A stretch of 64,000 bases of DNA from Cercospora beticola. Its lineage: Eukaryota; Ascomycota; Dothideomycetes; Mycosphaerellales; Mycosphaerellaceae. Each line of letters starts with the position of its first letter. Within the stretch, counting starts at the first letter, position 1. Shown here one piece after another: positions 31,651 to 43,586 of the stretch. The notes under the pieces were generated by a model that saw only the letters and a program-made list of their open reading frames with translations, was not told the origin of the DNA and did not search any database. The position numbers were made by a program, and so were the translations under genes. The DNA lies in assembly GCF_033473495.1 (NCBI RefSeq), contig NC_088937.1, positions 806,001 through 870,000 on the forward strand. The letters are read 5' to 3'.

Positions 31651-34463
31651 ATGCGGAAGTCGCTGCGAGCAGCGCTCTCGTCGAACAACAAGACGGGCTT
31701 CGACCATCCCGGTGCGTACTAGGCCTATATCTCTTCCTCTACGATCATCGAGAGCTGCTGCAGCGTTGTCACAACGGGCCCCGCCGGCCAGGCCAGGACA
31801 GCATGGCACAGCTCGATGGGATGGGACGGAGCACACGGCGGCGGTCGTGTCACACAAACACCCGTCTCTTCATGCTGTCCGCTGCCTCTGCGTGTTTCAG
31901 CTGGCTGTTCCGCCGCCGTGTCTGCTGCCGCTCCCATACGACACATCCCTGCTGCTGCCCTCTCCCGCCATCCTGGCTATTGGCTGCCGCGCTGCTACAC
32001 TTGAGCGCGGATAGACTCTCGCTGCAGTTCGTATGCTAACACTCAATCGATCGTGCAAAAGATCTGCCCTTTGCTCCTCGCAGCCAAGACGCCCCGCGTG
32101 ACAGTGAGCAGCGCTACCACCACGGCCGATCGAGTGCCGCTCCCGCGCTGGATAGGAGAGCCAGCACGCAGAACATCATTTCGACAGCAGGGAAGAACGC
32201 TCGGCGCGATCCTTTGACGGCGCTGTTCTAATATTATCGCAGATCGCCGCACCTCGTCGCCGCCGACCAGCGACCTCGCGCACCCCTCACCGCAGCCCGG
32301 CTCTGGTGTCCTGCGCTCCCAGACGGTGCGAAGAGCGGGCGATACCAGCAGCACTGCTAGCTACAGCACGAGTGCCCAGTCGCTCCATTCGCTACACGCC
32401 GCAAACTACCCGGCCACCATTTCCGAGATAGACCCGCCGCATCCCTCCGCGCTGCGCAGCGACGACGCCAGCAACTCCCTCTCCTCCAACAGCCCCTCGC
32501 CATTGCTGCCCATGAGCGCGCACGCCGGCGGCGCACCGGGCAAGACTTCCTCCGACTCTGGCAACACTCCCGCCGCCCTGGATCGCTGGTCGCAACGCCG
32601 GCTGCAGCGGCTGAACACCGAGCAGGGCTTCCGCGAGCAGCGGCAGGGTGGGCAGAGTGTGCTCAGTCCACCTGCCACCGCCCACTCCCACGAGCATCAG
32701 CCCTATATACAGCAGCCGGGTGGCCTCTCGCACTACGGCACCTCTGATGCTCAGCCCCCGCAATCCCTGCACCAGCCGCAGCAGCAACAGCAAGGCGCCT
32801 ACCAGACGTCACGTAGTGGTTCCGTAACCGCTCCCAATGTAGGCCTCGCTATCCAAACCCCCAGCACATCATGGAACGCTCCGCTGAAATCGCCTGCTTT
32901 GCAGAATCCGCCCCCGCCGCATTCACACCAGCAGGAATACTCGCCGCCGGAGAACCACTCGCACTACGTCGCCGACAACACCATCCGCCCCGCCTTGAAC
33001 CCAGCGCGAAGCTATTCGGGGCAGACCGACGACTCGTCGTCCATGTCGAACAATGGCTCCATGACGCAGACCAAGTCGGTGCGCAACGGCAATCGACAAA
33101 GTGTCCATGACATGAGGCCACGTGAGGGGTCTCACTCGACACAAGCAGGACAAATGGCCGCATTCAGCGCTGCAGTCGTACCTCCGGGGAGTCAAGGCCA
33201 GCCGTACAAGGGCAACGGTGGTCAGCCACAGCAGGTGCCGCCTCAGCAACAGCAGCCTGAAGTCGGCCGGGCCACCCCGCAGCCTCTGGCCGTTGCCGAT
33301 GAGATGAACGATGATGAAGTCTCGCAACTGGTCAAGGACCACAAAGAGCTTCGTGAGCAGCTTCCCACTATCACTTTACTTACTGCGTGCTGACAATCGA
33401 AACAGGCGAGAAGTATACTAAGGTCAAGAAATACTACTTCGAAAAGGAGGATCAAGTCAAACAACTGCAAAACAGCCTCGCACATCAGCGATTAGCACAG
33501 TCTCGAACTTCACTTGACGATAGCGAGTACACAACGCGATTCAACCGATTGGACGGATTGGTGGCACAGCTTGCTTTCAGCATACGTAAGAGTTGGAAGA
33601 GCATACCGCAATGGCTCGTGGCGTCCATGAACAAAGATGCAGTTGCAACAGGCAAGCAAGAGATGACTGCTGCCGGCAGGGCGTTCATATCAAATTGGCT
33701 GGTGAGCGAAGTCTTCCAGAAGTACTTCCATCCGGACCTCGAGCCCTCCCTTTCCGCGCAGCTCCGGAGCATCCAGGCGAACATCCGACGGCATGCTCCA
33801 TTGGCACAGAGCACAGAAGAGGAGGAGTACTTGACATCAAAGGTAGTCAACTGGAGATTGGCAACGCTGGATGGACTGGCGGAGACTCTTCGATCTCCAC
33901 AATGCCCAGAGAACCGTCAACGTCTTACCGACTCTCTCAAAGACGGTCTTGTTTCTGCCCTCGCACAGCACCTGCAAGACCCTCCTCCATCGGATTTGGA
34001 AGGTGGGGTCCACATGATCATCGAACTCGTGGTGAGCATCGCGATACACCTCCCACTCGAAAGCAGAGACGTCAACATTGAATACTTCCCGCCCGGCTAC
34101 AGCATCTTGAGCGATCAAATGAAGATTGAATCTGGAATCCCACCCCTGGTTACTTCTGTGGCAGACGACCAGGCAGACCGTGCGAGCATGAAGAGCGCTG
34201 CGAGCGACGTGACAGACATGACCGACAGTAATCCTGACCAAAGCTCTGTCCGGCGGGAAAAGAGAAGTATGCTCAGTGCAATTACAGGAGGCAAACCAAG
34301 ATCGAGCAAGCACGCCGGTGCTTCGTCTGGTAGCCTTGGTCGCCCTGAAAGTGCTCAAGGTGTCAAGGAAGACTTGCCGCCACGCGTGCGCATGGCCGCA
34401 GGCATTAGTGTGTCTGTGCGAGGACGTGCTATTCTCGTCAAGGCACCAGTTTTTAGCACGTGA
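31651..34463 (+). CDS. Conserved coiled-coil protein of unknown function
   Basis: Three exons: 31651-31711 (20 codons, MRKSLRAALSSNNKTGFDHP), 32243-33352 and 33406-34463; 742 residues. The first intron is long (531 nt, GTGCGT...CGCAG, branch CTAAT). It was chosen because the second exon has no ATG upstream and the phase-1 join reads DRRTSSPPTSD. The second intron is 53 nt. Residues ~20-380 are disordered (Ser/Pro/Gln, with Q runs). A coiled coil begins at VSQLVKDHKELREKYTKVKKYYFEKEDQVKQL (key heptads only), followed by a well-ordered region with LDGLVAQLAFSIRKSWKSIP and LISNW-like helices. The conserved C-terminal ending is VRMAAGISVSVRGRAILVK. I do not recognise the family; the look is that of a conserved fungal cytosolic scaffold. 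Confidence 0.65.
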
Positions 34464-35113
34464 GCCATTGCCGACCAAACGTACACTGGAATTGGAACCA
34501 CCCACGTGCGAGATTGATCACTCACAAACCAACTGCCCCCAATCGCTCTTTCGAGGATGCAAGGAGCAACCTCGTTTCTCTCAAGCTTCTCTTACACACT
34601 TTATGCCGGATCATTTAAGACGAGCTCTTCGACAAGCTTGACTAGAGCACCAGACCAGATACCCTTTGCTTCGTTGATGTGCCAGAAATCATCTGTCGGG
34701 AGTTGCATGGAAGTGGAGTCGAATGGACCTGAGTTGGGCATCGGAAGATTAGATTGCGTGCGGTTGCCTTGGAAAAAGGCGTAAATGAGGACACAAGAGT
34801 TGGGCGACTGTCGCACTTTCTTAACACGGAGCAGGCTGTGCATGGCTTCTGCCTTCACTCCGGCGGATACTGCATGCGTCCGAGCCGCGGAAGTGTGAGG
34901 CAAAGGTATATAGCCTTCAGCCGTCTGTGCGATTTGCAGAACGGCGGCGGCCGACTGGTCGCCTTTGCTTGGAAGGATTGTATAAGATGCAAAAAGAGAA
35001 AATAGCTTTCTAGCTGCGAACAGGACGGAAGCTCTTGATTTGGACGCTACCTTTCTCATTTATCCATCTCACTCTATGTCTATGTCTCAGAGACGCTGTC
35101 GAGGTACAGACAG
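34464..35113. other. Convergent intergenic region
   Basis: Between the coiled-coil gene and the flavin-reductase-like gene. A 152-codon minus frame (34601-35059) starts with a basic stretch but has no family resemblance; left unannotated. Confidence 0.4.
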
Positions 35114-36095
35114 TCATTGGTCATCACGCTTCGGCTTCACGAGACCTGCTGGCTCTGCTTCTTTCTTGAGCTCTTCCCAATCAGGTCGCGGAAGCTCGAT
35201 GCCCTCAAGCACGCGTGCGTAAGTGATGCCTCCGAGACGGGCAATGGGACGCAGGACCTGGGCGATTCGTCAGCCAATCCACAGACACAGAGCGTAGAAA
35301 CGGGAGAGAGCAACTCACATTCGGATCAATCAAATTCCTCTCCTCATTAATCGCATCCTCTCTCGCCCAAAATCTCACCCCCTCCACAACAGCCAACACT
35401 CCGGTCTTCTTCCCCGGTGTCGCCCGACTTTCAAATTCTTGCGTATTCATCAATTTCGCCTCGACAGAAAACACCGCCTCTTTGACTCTACTAGGTTTCA
35501 CAACTTCTGTCTCTCCAGGCGTCAGACCCGTCAGAGCCCATTCCGAAACTCCATAAGGGGCGTTCACAGAAGTGGCATTCGCCGCTTCGAGATAGTGTTC
35601 AGAAATGATATTGATTGTGCATTCTTCGGTTTCGAGGAGGTTGCGTAAGCTGTCTTTTGCGCGATCGAGGCCGCCTGCGTAGCCGATTATGAAGACTGGT
35701 GGGTCGTGGTTTACCATTTGGGTGTATGAGAAGGGGGCTAAGTTGGTGGAAGTCCCGTCTTTTGAGCGTGTGGAGATGAAGCCTACGGGTCGGGGGATGA
35801 TGGCGCTTATGAGGAGTTTGTAGTTGAATGTGGCGGGACGGCCTTCGGCATAAGGGTCGATGGATATGTGTTTCTTTTTGAGGGAGGCTCCGTTGTCGTT
35901 TGCGCCTTGGCCAGGTTTCCAGGAGGGGTTTTTGGTTTTGGTGTAGTGCCATTGGGTTTGGGTGTCGAAGTCTGGACGGGAGGCTTCGACTTCTTTGAAG
36001 TTTCCGTGGGGGTTGCGTTGGACGGCTTTTTCGGAGTCGTACATGTTTTCGTGGGTGGCGGTGTCGTTGTTTTTTTGTTCGGGTTCGCCGGACAT
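35114..36095 (-). CDS. Flavin reductase-like (FMN-binding split-barrel) protein
   Basis: Two exons on the minus strand: 36095-35319 and 35257-35114, joined in phase 0 across a 61-nt intron (GTGAGT...CCCAG); 306 residues. The split-barrel core begins at FNYKLLISAIIPRPVGFISTRS and contains NLAPFSYTQMVNHDPPVFIIGYAGG, the usual FMN-binding region of the flavin-reductase/flavoprotein-oxygenase family. The second exon supplies the conserved ending VLRPIARLGGITYARV...LPRPDW, confirming the join. An N-terminal ~70-residue hydrophilic extension precedes the core. Likely a soluble oxidoreductase using FMN; the substrate cannot be read from sequence. Confidence 0.85.
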
Positions 36096-36755
36096 GATGG
36101 GCGGTTCTTCCTTTCTCTGTGAGGTGGAAAGTGTATCTGGAGATCCTGGTGAAGCTTGTTGACTTCTTGTCTCTGCCGTAAGTGATGTTATGAAAAGTTT
36201 GTGAGCTCTGTATGAGAGAAGAGGAGCGCTTCGATCTCGGTCTGAAGTTGATCAACGTCTAGTTGGTCCTTAGCCAATGTTAATGCGGCAATGAACTCGG
36301 CTGGTGACTATTTTGCTGTCATTTGGTAAGCTGCCATATCCCGCAATGGCAAACGTCATCGGCAAATGGAACTGTTTCCGCTAAGCTTGAGCCGGCGTCA
36401 CATCGCGCTGTGTCTACTCCGGAGGAAGTCACGACGCCAGCTGCGACTCTTGATTTCATGCATTAGATGCCATATGCATCTGGCTATATGCTCGATGAGC
36501 TGATCCTCCTGACTTTACCTTGACAATTGTGGCACAAAGCAATGCACAGCACGATTGATGCAGTCAATTTCGAGGTCTTATGGACCCCACACCTGAACCA
36601 ACCACAGCAACCACAATAGCGGGGTTATGGGCGGGAGTCCAGTACCTGATCCTTACCCAGCGGCCATGAAAATATGGCCTGACTATTTTGTCGGCTGCTA
36701 TCAGATACGACGTGCATTATTCTTATCGCTTGCGTGGCAAGCATAAACTCTCTTT
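36096..36755. other. Divergent intergenic region
   Basis: Shared upstream region of the flavin-reductase-like gene (minus) and the hydrolase (plus). A GCATAAACTCTC element ends ~7 bp before the ATG at 36756. Nothing else recognised. Confidence 0.4.
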
Positions 36756-38010
36756 ATGGAGCGGGGAGACACTCTGCGTAGCAGTCACTCGTTTGAGGAG
36801 CAACCAGACTTGTCAAACAAGATAGCCGACTTGGGAAAGCAGATGAACAACATGTCAACCGACATCTCGACCTATTCGCTCGGAGATTTCAAACTCCAGA
36901 ACGGAGGCGTAATTCCTGATGCGAAGATTGCATACAAGACCTTTGGCGAGCCCGGAAGCCCGGCCATCATCTATCCCACTTGGTATTCTGGAGCCATTGC
37001 AGACAACGAATGGTTGATCGGCAGCGACAAGACGTTGAACCCAGCGGAATACTTCATCATCATCGTAGCTTTGTTTGGCAACGGCCAGTCCAGCAGCCCG
37101 AGCAATCGAAAGGACATTAGACCTTGGCCAGAGGTCACGTTTTATGACAACGTTCGTGCCCAGCATGAGTTAGTCACGAAGAAGCTCAATGTCCGCCATG
37201 CCCGTGCTGTCCTCGGGTGGTCTATGGGCGCTGGCCAGACATACCAGTGGGCGACTCAATTCCCCGACTTCATGGACCTGATCGTGCCGTTCTGTGGATC
37301 TGCGAAGACATCGCTGCACAACCAGTCGATGCTCGAGGGCGTCAAGGTAGCTGTGCTGGGAGGCAAAGGTATCGCTTCGGGAGGTGTCTGCAAGGGCGAG
37401 GCAACCATCAATCAGTATCGGGCCTGGAGCGACCATGAGCGCATCGTAAGTCTGAAAGCACTCGGAAGGGTGTACTCCGGCTGGGGTTTCAGTCAGGCAT
37501 TTTACCGCGCAAAGCTGTTCGAGAGCGCGCTAGGATTCAAGGACATCGAAGACTTCATGGTCAACTTCTGGGAAGAATGGGCCTTATCCAAAGATCCTGA
37601 CAATATGGTGGCCATGCTTTACACGTGGCAGGCTGGAGACTGCTCCAAGCAGGACCCTTACAATGGTGAGCTCTTGCGAGGAAGGGACTATTTTTGCGGC
37701 AGGACTGATCCATTCCAGGCGATTTCGACGCAGCTATGAAAGGTATTAAGGCGAAGGCTCTTGTGCTGCCAGGCAGGACTGATCTTTACTTCCGTGAGGC
37801 CTGCCGTATGACCATGTCGTGAAGTGCCACGCTGACTTGCACACAGCTCCCGAGGACAGTGAAGATGAAGTCGCCCGTATGAGAACCGGCGTCGGAAAGT
37901 GCGTCCCATTCGAAAGCATTTGGGGCCATTGGGCTGGCGGACCTGGGCAGTCAGTTGAGGACGTGAAGTGGCTAGATCAGCAGCTGCGCGAGTTCTTTGC
38001 CTCGAATTGA
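36756..38010 (+). CDS. Homoserine O-acetyltransferase-like alpha/beta hydrolase
   Basis: Three exons: 36756-37665, 37719-37793 and 37847-38010; two 53-nt introns with GTGAGC/GTGAGG donors; 382 residues. The catalytic triad of the family is visible once spliced: nucleophile Ser in GWSMGAGQ, Asp in LPGRTDLYF, His in [10 protein letters not shown]. The domain opens with [28 protein letters not shown], typical of the MET2-like branch. True Met2 makes O-acetylhomoserine for methionine synthesis. This branch of fungal paralogues is usually annotated only as alpha/beta hydrolase, so the substrate is unknown. In-frame Met codons at 36843 and 36852 are alternative starts closer to the domain. Confidence 0.82.
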
Positions 38011-38591
38011 GCTTCGAACGCGTCGATGGGCAAGTGCATCTCGCGAATGACAGCACATATTACCATCTGGTCTTCCTGCATTTTCCGCGGTCTCGCTAGC
38101 GACGTGAGCTCATTTCGGACGTGAATAACGTTGTCGAGCAGCGCGTCACGCGTCTCAGTGAGCGCGGGTGCATGTTTCCGTGTCGTGCGCCGTGTCATGT
38201 CCATATGCCGCATGATCTTGTGCGAGTCGTGTTTTGTCGGATAGCGGTGGCTGAAAAGTAAAGGGCTGGCTGGCGTCGGACCAGGGTCTGCAGCCGGCAG
38301 CCGGATCTGCGCTAACGCTCGAACGTCTGCCTTTCACGCGCACTTGCCGTTCATCTTCGTCCATCCACTCCGACCGACCTTCAAAGCGATTGTGCGGCAG
38401 CGCGCACTCACCGTCGGTCTGATCGCGTTCGTATCCATATCTCGCCCTGTCGCCGTCTCCGTTTCTGTCCATTGGCCCAGCGACTTCCTCGAGAATTCGC
38501 GACGCATGCTCCGATGAAACCTTGAGCCGCGCAGACCAACACTTCCGACTCCTCCTAGTCACCTTCATCGCCGCGCAACACCACGACCACC
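38011..38591. other. Intergenic, promoter of poly(A) polymerase
   Basis: No gene supported. A C/A-rich leader (CGCGCAACACCACGACCACC) directly precedes the ATG. Confidence 0.4.
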
Positions 38592-40656
38592 ATGGCGGAA
38601 CAGACCGCCCAGTATCTGGGCGTTAGTGCGCCGCTGTCCACCGATTTGCCAAAGCCCCGCGACAATGAGTTGAACGACATGTTGATGGCCGAGTTGAAGG
38701 CGCAGAACAATTTCGAGTCGCAGGAAGGCTCGGAGAAGAGGTTGGTGACGCAAGACGTACAATGGCGAACAAGGGATAAAGAGCTGACAATCCGCGCAGG
38801 AAAAAGGTCCTCGGTCTACTGCAACAGCTGGCTATCGAGCTCGTGCAAGAGGCTGGCAAGAAGAAAGGCCTCAATCCGGAGCTACTTAAGGAGGCTGGCG
38901 GCAAGGTCTCTGCTTATGGCAGTTACCAGTTGGGCGTTTTCGGTCCTGGCTCAGATATCGACACGCTCATGGTTGGGCCAAAGCACGTGTCGAGAGACGA
39001 CTTTTTCGAACTCATGCCAGGCATGATCCGCAAACGTGTTCCACCCGAGCAACTCACCGAGCTCGTGCCTGTACCTGGTATCGCAGTGCCCATCATAAAG
39101 ACCGAAATCGACGGCATCTCCATCGATCTGATTTGGTGCACCCTGCACAAGGACAAAGTCCCTGTGGGCCTTTCCCTGGATGATACAGAACTGCTCCGAG
39201 GCCTGAGCGAGACCGATCTCAAGTGCATCAACGGAACCCGGGTCACAAACAAAATCTTGTCTCTAGTGCCACAAACACGAGTCTTTCGCGTGGCCGTTCG
39301 TGCCATCAAGATATGGGCACAGAAGCGTGGTCTCTACGGCAATGTCTACGGTTACCCAGGTGGTGTCGCTTATGCCATGATGGTGGCGCGAGTCTGTCAA
39401 CTATACCCCAAGGCAGCCGCTTCGTCGATTGTCGCCAAGTTCTTCTGGGTCGTCAAGAGCTGGCAGTGGCCATCGCCAATATACCTGCAGGCGCGTGAGA
39501 AAGGACCTTCGCTCAATCAGCAGGAGTGGGACCCCAACAAGAACTTCCGTGACAAGCGACATCTGATGCCCGTGATCACACCAGCATACCCTGTCATGAA
39601 CGCCACTCACACTATCACGCGGTCTACCAAGACTGTCATTCTTCGCGAGCTCAACCGAGGTCACGAGATCATGACTGAAGTCTACGCGGGCAAGAAGCAG
39701 TGGCGCGACCTTTTCGTGAAGCATGAGTTCTTCACCTCGGCATACCAGCACTACATCGTCGTCGTGACTGCATCCAAGACCAAGGAAGAGCAGCAGGCGT
39801 GGTCTGGTCTGGTCACATCGCGTCTTCGCTACAAACTGGTTGAAGGTATCGAAGACAGCGCCGACAAAGTCAAGCTTGTGCAGCCTTTCAACAAGGGCAT
39901 CGAGCGACATCACAAGTGTAAGGATGAAGAAGAAGTTGAAAAAGTGCTAGGTGGCGGCCTCGAAGGCCTGGTTGACAAGACCACTACGACCGAAGAGACC
40001 GCAGACGTAAAGCAGCAGGCCGCCGCTGAGGGAGATGCTGACGTCGTGAACGGGCTGGACTCAACCAGCGAGGAAGCCGAGAAGAAGGAAGACAGCAAAC
40101 TGGAGCTTTGGACCACCACTTTCTATCTCGGTATTGAGCTCAACAAAGGTCGGATTCTCAAAGCTATGAGTGGCACGTCTTTGGCTAACCCGTTCGGCAG
40201 GCGAGAAGAACCTCGACATTTCTTATTCGGTTAATGACTTCAAAACAAATGTGACGTCCTGGCCTGGGTACAATCCAGACGTGCATTCGGTACAGATCAA
40301 GTATCATCGAGAGTATGTTTGCGGCATCCCAAGACTTCGAACCTTACTGACGCTGCTGCAGCTATCAGCTCCCACCGGACCTTTTCGAAGCGGGCGAGAC
40401 CCGACCCGTCAAGAAGAAGAAGGCCAAGAAAGAGCCTCTCGAGAAGAAGCGGAGCTTTACAAATGCAGGCTTGGACGTGAGTGACGAGAGTGCACGCTCT
40501 GCTAAGAGACTGGCTGGGCCTGTTACCAGCGTACGTGGATGACGAGCTCACTGAGCTGATTCTCGATCTTAGGAGAACCACAATCCTGCTAAGCGCCGTC
40601 AGTCTGCGTCTGTGAACGGAAGTGGTACACCAATCGTCAATGGAGCTGCTGGATGA
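38592..40656 (+). CDS. pap1: Poly(A) polymerase
   Basis: Five exons: 38592-38740, 38800-40148, 40201-40312, 40362-40476 and 40573-40656; 602 residues. It adds poly(A) tails to cleaved pre-mRNA within the cleavage and polyadenylation factor in the nucleus. The nucleotidyltransferase site shows GSYQLGVFGPGSDIDTLMV (two metal Asp) and ISIDLIWC (third Asp). The central domain reads INGTRVTNKILSLVP and RAIKIWAQKRGLYGNVYGYPGGVAYAM. The RNA-binding domain follows to WPGYNPDVHSVQIKYHRDYQLPPDLFE, then a Lys-rich tail with KKRSF. Exon phases all agree. The last intron is ambiguous: a GTGAGT donor (96 nt) or a GTACGT donor at 40531 (42 nt), both in frame. Confidence 0.92.
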
Positions 40657-41979
40657 ACAATGGGTGGGAGCCTTTCTGCATCTCGGCTGAGATGCAGCAG
40701 CATACAATTGATCTAACATAACTAGCCAGTGCAGCATTCTCGCCAGACGGGAAGCAGCTACGCAGAAGTTCACTTACTGCACCGATCGGCGACGAGTCGC
40801 GACACCAGATTCGCTCAATACTTGAGCCGCTTGGACACACGCAAAGCGCAGCGACGATTCAACGAAACAGAACGGCCTGGACGGCATAGGAACACTCCGC
40901 GGCGAGGTAAAGTATTCCTCTCCCAAGTCATTGGCGAGAACTTGGACAGGAACAAGAAAATGATAAAAACGGACAGAGTAGGGGGCGAGCGATCGAATCA
41001 GACTGCGGACAGATGACAACGACGCGACTAATCAAGTTGATGAAAACGAAATAATGGAGTGATCAGATTGCTGCTCACGACTCGTGTTAGAGTGTTACCT
41101 CGAGTATGTAGTTCTGGAATCGAAGTTCATTCACGAGGTCTACGGATCTCAAATGAAGATAAATTGATCGATATTTTGTCATTTTCATGCCAAGAACGAC
41201 AGTGTGAGCAGACTTGAGGTTCTAGTCATATCGTCCCCGGTCGACATCACTAGCGGTACCGAGTTCGGAGAACGACAACCCTCACATGTGTCCAATGCAG
41301 GACTATCGAACTCAAGAGCCACGATTCCCCGCATGATGAACGCCCGCATAATGGACGGGCCGACGATCGTGTTTGCGAGCCCTCTCGCGGACTCTCAGCG
41401 AGACCAGAAGCCCAACATTCGCGTTGTGTGCGTTCAAGATTCTATTTACTGGCATACTTCTATGATTTCCCCATTGTCTTCCCCACGAGGACAAGACTTC
41501 CTTGTAAAATTTCTCGTATCTCACACGGCCGCGCTCGGTCGGGCGATGCCTCGGACTGGCGGAACTTCAGCCTCGCAGTAAGTACCTCAGCCTTGTGGCC
41601 CCTGAGCTATATGCCGCTCAGCCTTCTGACAACTTGGCAGCGGGGTTCCTGTAAGTCTTTGGCCAACGCAGGAAAGTAATCAGAGCATAGAAGCATAGTG
41701 TACAACGGCCTGCCTCGTTAAGGCCAGTAGGATGCGCTGCTTGCATGTCTCTATGAACAATGATTTTAAAGGCAATAGAGACCCTATTCTCTGTCGGCGT
41801 ATGATCGAAAGGAGGAGCTTCACTGACCGCTCCTGCTAAGTCTAGTCATGAAATCCGTATGCCTTAGTTTGACAAGATTAACACACAAAGCTGATCGTCT
41901 GTCATCTTCGACCATTCAGTGGCAAAGATCTCTGCTTCCTCTAGGATTGATTGCTTGTCATGTAAGCCATGGACGTTTC
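40657..41979. other. Gene-free stretch, lower GC
   Basis: Downstream of poly(A) polymerase. Several frames on both strands (for example 41204-41581 plus, 41312-41524 minus) lack an ATG start or family resemblance. Possibly eroded sequence together with the broken frame that follows. Confidence 0.4.
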
Positions 41980-43586
41980 CTAGACGCGCAGGTTATTTAG
42001 TCGCCTCCAGGAAGTTTGCTCTCTGAAATGACAATCTGCCACGCCGAGTTTGATACCGATCCGATTAACAACAGCCCGGACAAAGCCAGCTGGGTGTCCA
42101 TGTTGCATCAAAAGATGCAACTCCTTCCCTGTCATGTGTTTCGGTTCCTTCTGCAGTATCGCCAAGTCTCGATCCGAGACGGGCTTAGTGACCGAACGAC
42201 GTGAATTTGGCGCTCCATCGAGAGCCACTGGGGCCTCATCGGACTCTGAGAGCAACACAAGAGAGTCGACAGCAACAGTTTGGCGCATCTCGATCGCCGC
42301 GGCTGCTGCTTGGTCAACATATTCGTCTCGATGGACTTTCGGCATTTTAGGACCGGAGAGTTTTGTCGCTTGCGCGGTCAATCTGCTTCTGTGGGCCCTC
42401 ACAGAGTCGCGGCCCCTCTGCTTCGGCTGTTGCTCATCTGAACTGCTCTTCTTGTTTTGTGCCCTCTGGTACTAAAGCTTGGGATTGATCTCGGTTCGCT
42501 GCCAGGCCCTGAGCTCGAATGGAACCGCGGGCCAGGGGAATGTAGATGAAGGTTCGCCTAACTCCCCAGAAAGGAAAGAGCCGACGACGTTCCAACTGGG
42601 CCGCTCTCGAGCGATGTTCACGGCGATAGCAAGGGCTGAAGGTGGCGGTGGATGATCGACGAGGTCGTGTGCGAGGCGAATGACAGCTTGCATGCCCCGT
42701 ACAAATGCAGCAGAGGTCAATTCCGATTGATCGAAGTGCTGAGGATGGTACAATGGTAAGAAGATGGGAGAGTCGTCGTTGGCAAGCTGAACGGGAGCGT
42801 TACAGCGATTACTCGACGTACGCCTGTTGTGTAGCATGATGTGATGCTTCTGATATGGGAACTGTTCAGCTCCGAGGGCCAATCTCAACCTGCCGTTGGA
42901 TGAAGCCACCAGCCAATTGTTAAAGTGCTCGATCTTGGCCATATTTTAAGCCCCGATTATCCGCTCCGCACGATTTTCAGGAGTTCTTCGCTCAAGAATT
43001 GTCTGTTTGATAGGCCGCGCGTCGATGAAAAGCTCACTGTGGTCGAATGGGCCAGAACAATACGTCTGCATTCACGCCACTGACGTGCTCTCTTCGACCG
43101 TAAACGGATAACTGCCAACGACAACGATCTTGGCCTGAGCAGGGCATCCCTTAGGTGGTGTGAATGAGGTATTGGGAAGGTGCTGGCAAGATATCGAGAT
43201 CTCAGCGACCATCTGAAAGAAAGACTTCCATACAGATGCACGGTCAACACCTCTGCGAAACTTCAATGTCGTGAAGAATGCCTCGTCAGGATCATCGTCT
43301 TCTAGGTCGTCAAGAGAGTGAGCCCGGGGCAGTTCAACGTCCGAGGAGCATTGAGAATGCTCTTGAGGCGATCTGCGGTCTCTTGAGGCAGTTTTGACAG
43401 GAACCAGTCGACCCTGTTCGTTCTGGACAACGCGAGAAATGGATTTGTAGGTAAAAAGCTCTGCGCCTCAGCCGCCAGCCAGGACAGCTTGCCAGCAGAG
43501 CCTGCCTCGGTGTCACTTGGGCGTTGAGACGCATATCCTAGTGTTTGACTCTTTTCGCTCCATACTTGAGTCTTTCTCGCCCGCAA
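41980..43586 (-). pseudogene. Decayed reading frame with isolated in-frame stops
   Basis: On the minus strand one reading frame stays open from ~43467 to 41980 except for single stops at 43072-43074 (TGA), 42946-42948 (TAA) and 42472-42474 (TAG); an earlier TGA is at 43468-43470. Text on both sides of the stops looks protein-like (VVQNEQGRLVPVKTA, then LEDDDPDEAFFTTLKFRRGVD, FVRGMQAVIRLAHDLVD, and an Ala/Glu/Asp-rich C-terminal part). Upstream, a different frame (43586-43302) also looks coding, so a frameshift near 43300-43460 is likely. I do not recognise the family. Two stops (TAA, TAG) could come from CAA/CAG by C-to-T change. The alternative is a real gene with several introns, but no good donor/acceptor pairs span the stops. 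Confidence 0.45.

Noticed and set aside
31363..32039. Several 100-200 codon frames in the promoter and first intron of the coiled-coil gene
   Set aside because: Ala/Arg/Pro/Ser-rich shadow frames in C-rich DNA on both strands; only the 20-codon piece from 31651 fits a spliced model.
34601..35059. 152-codon minus-strand frame between the coiled-coil and flavin-reductase genes
   Set aside because: No domain, no homologous-looking motif; it overlaps the likely 3' regions of two convergent genes.
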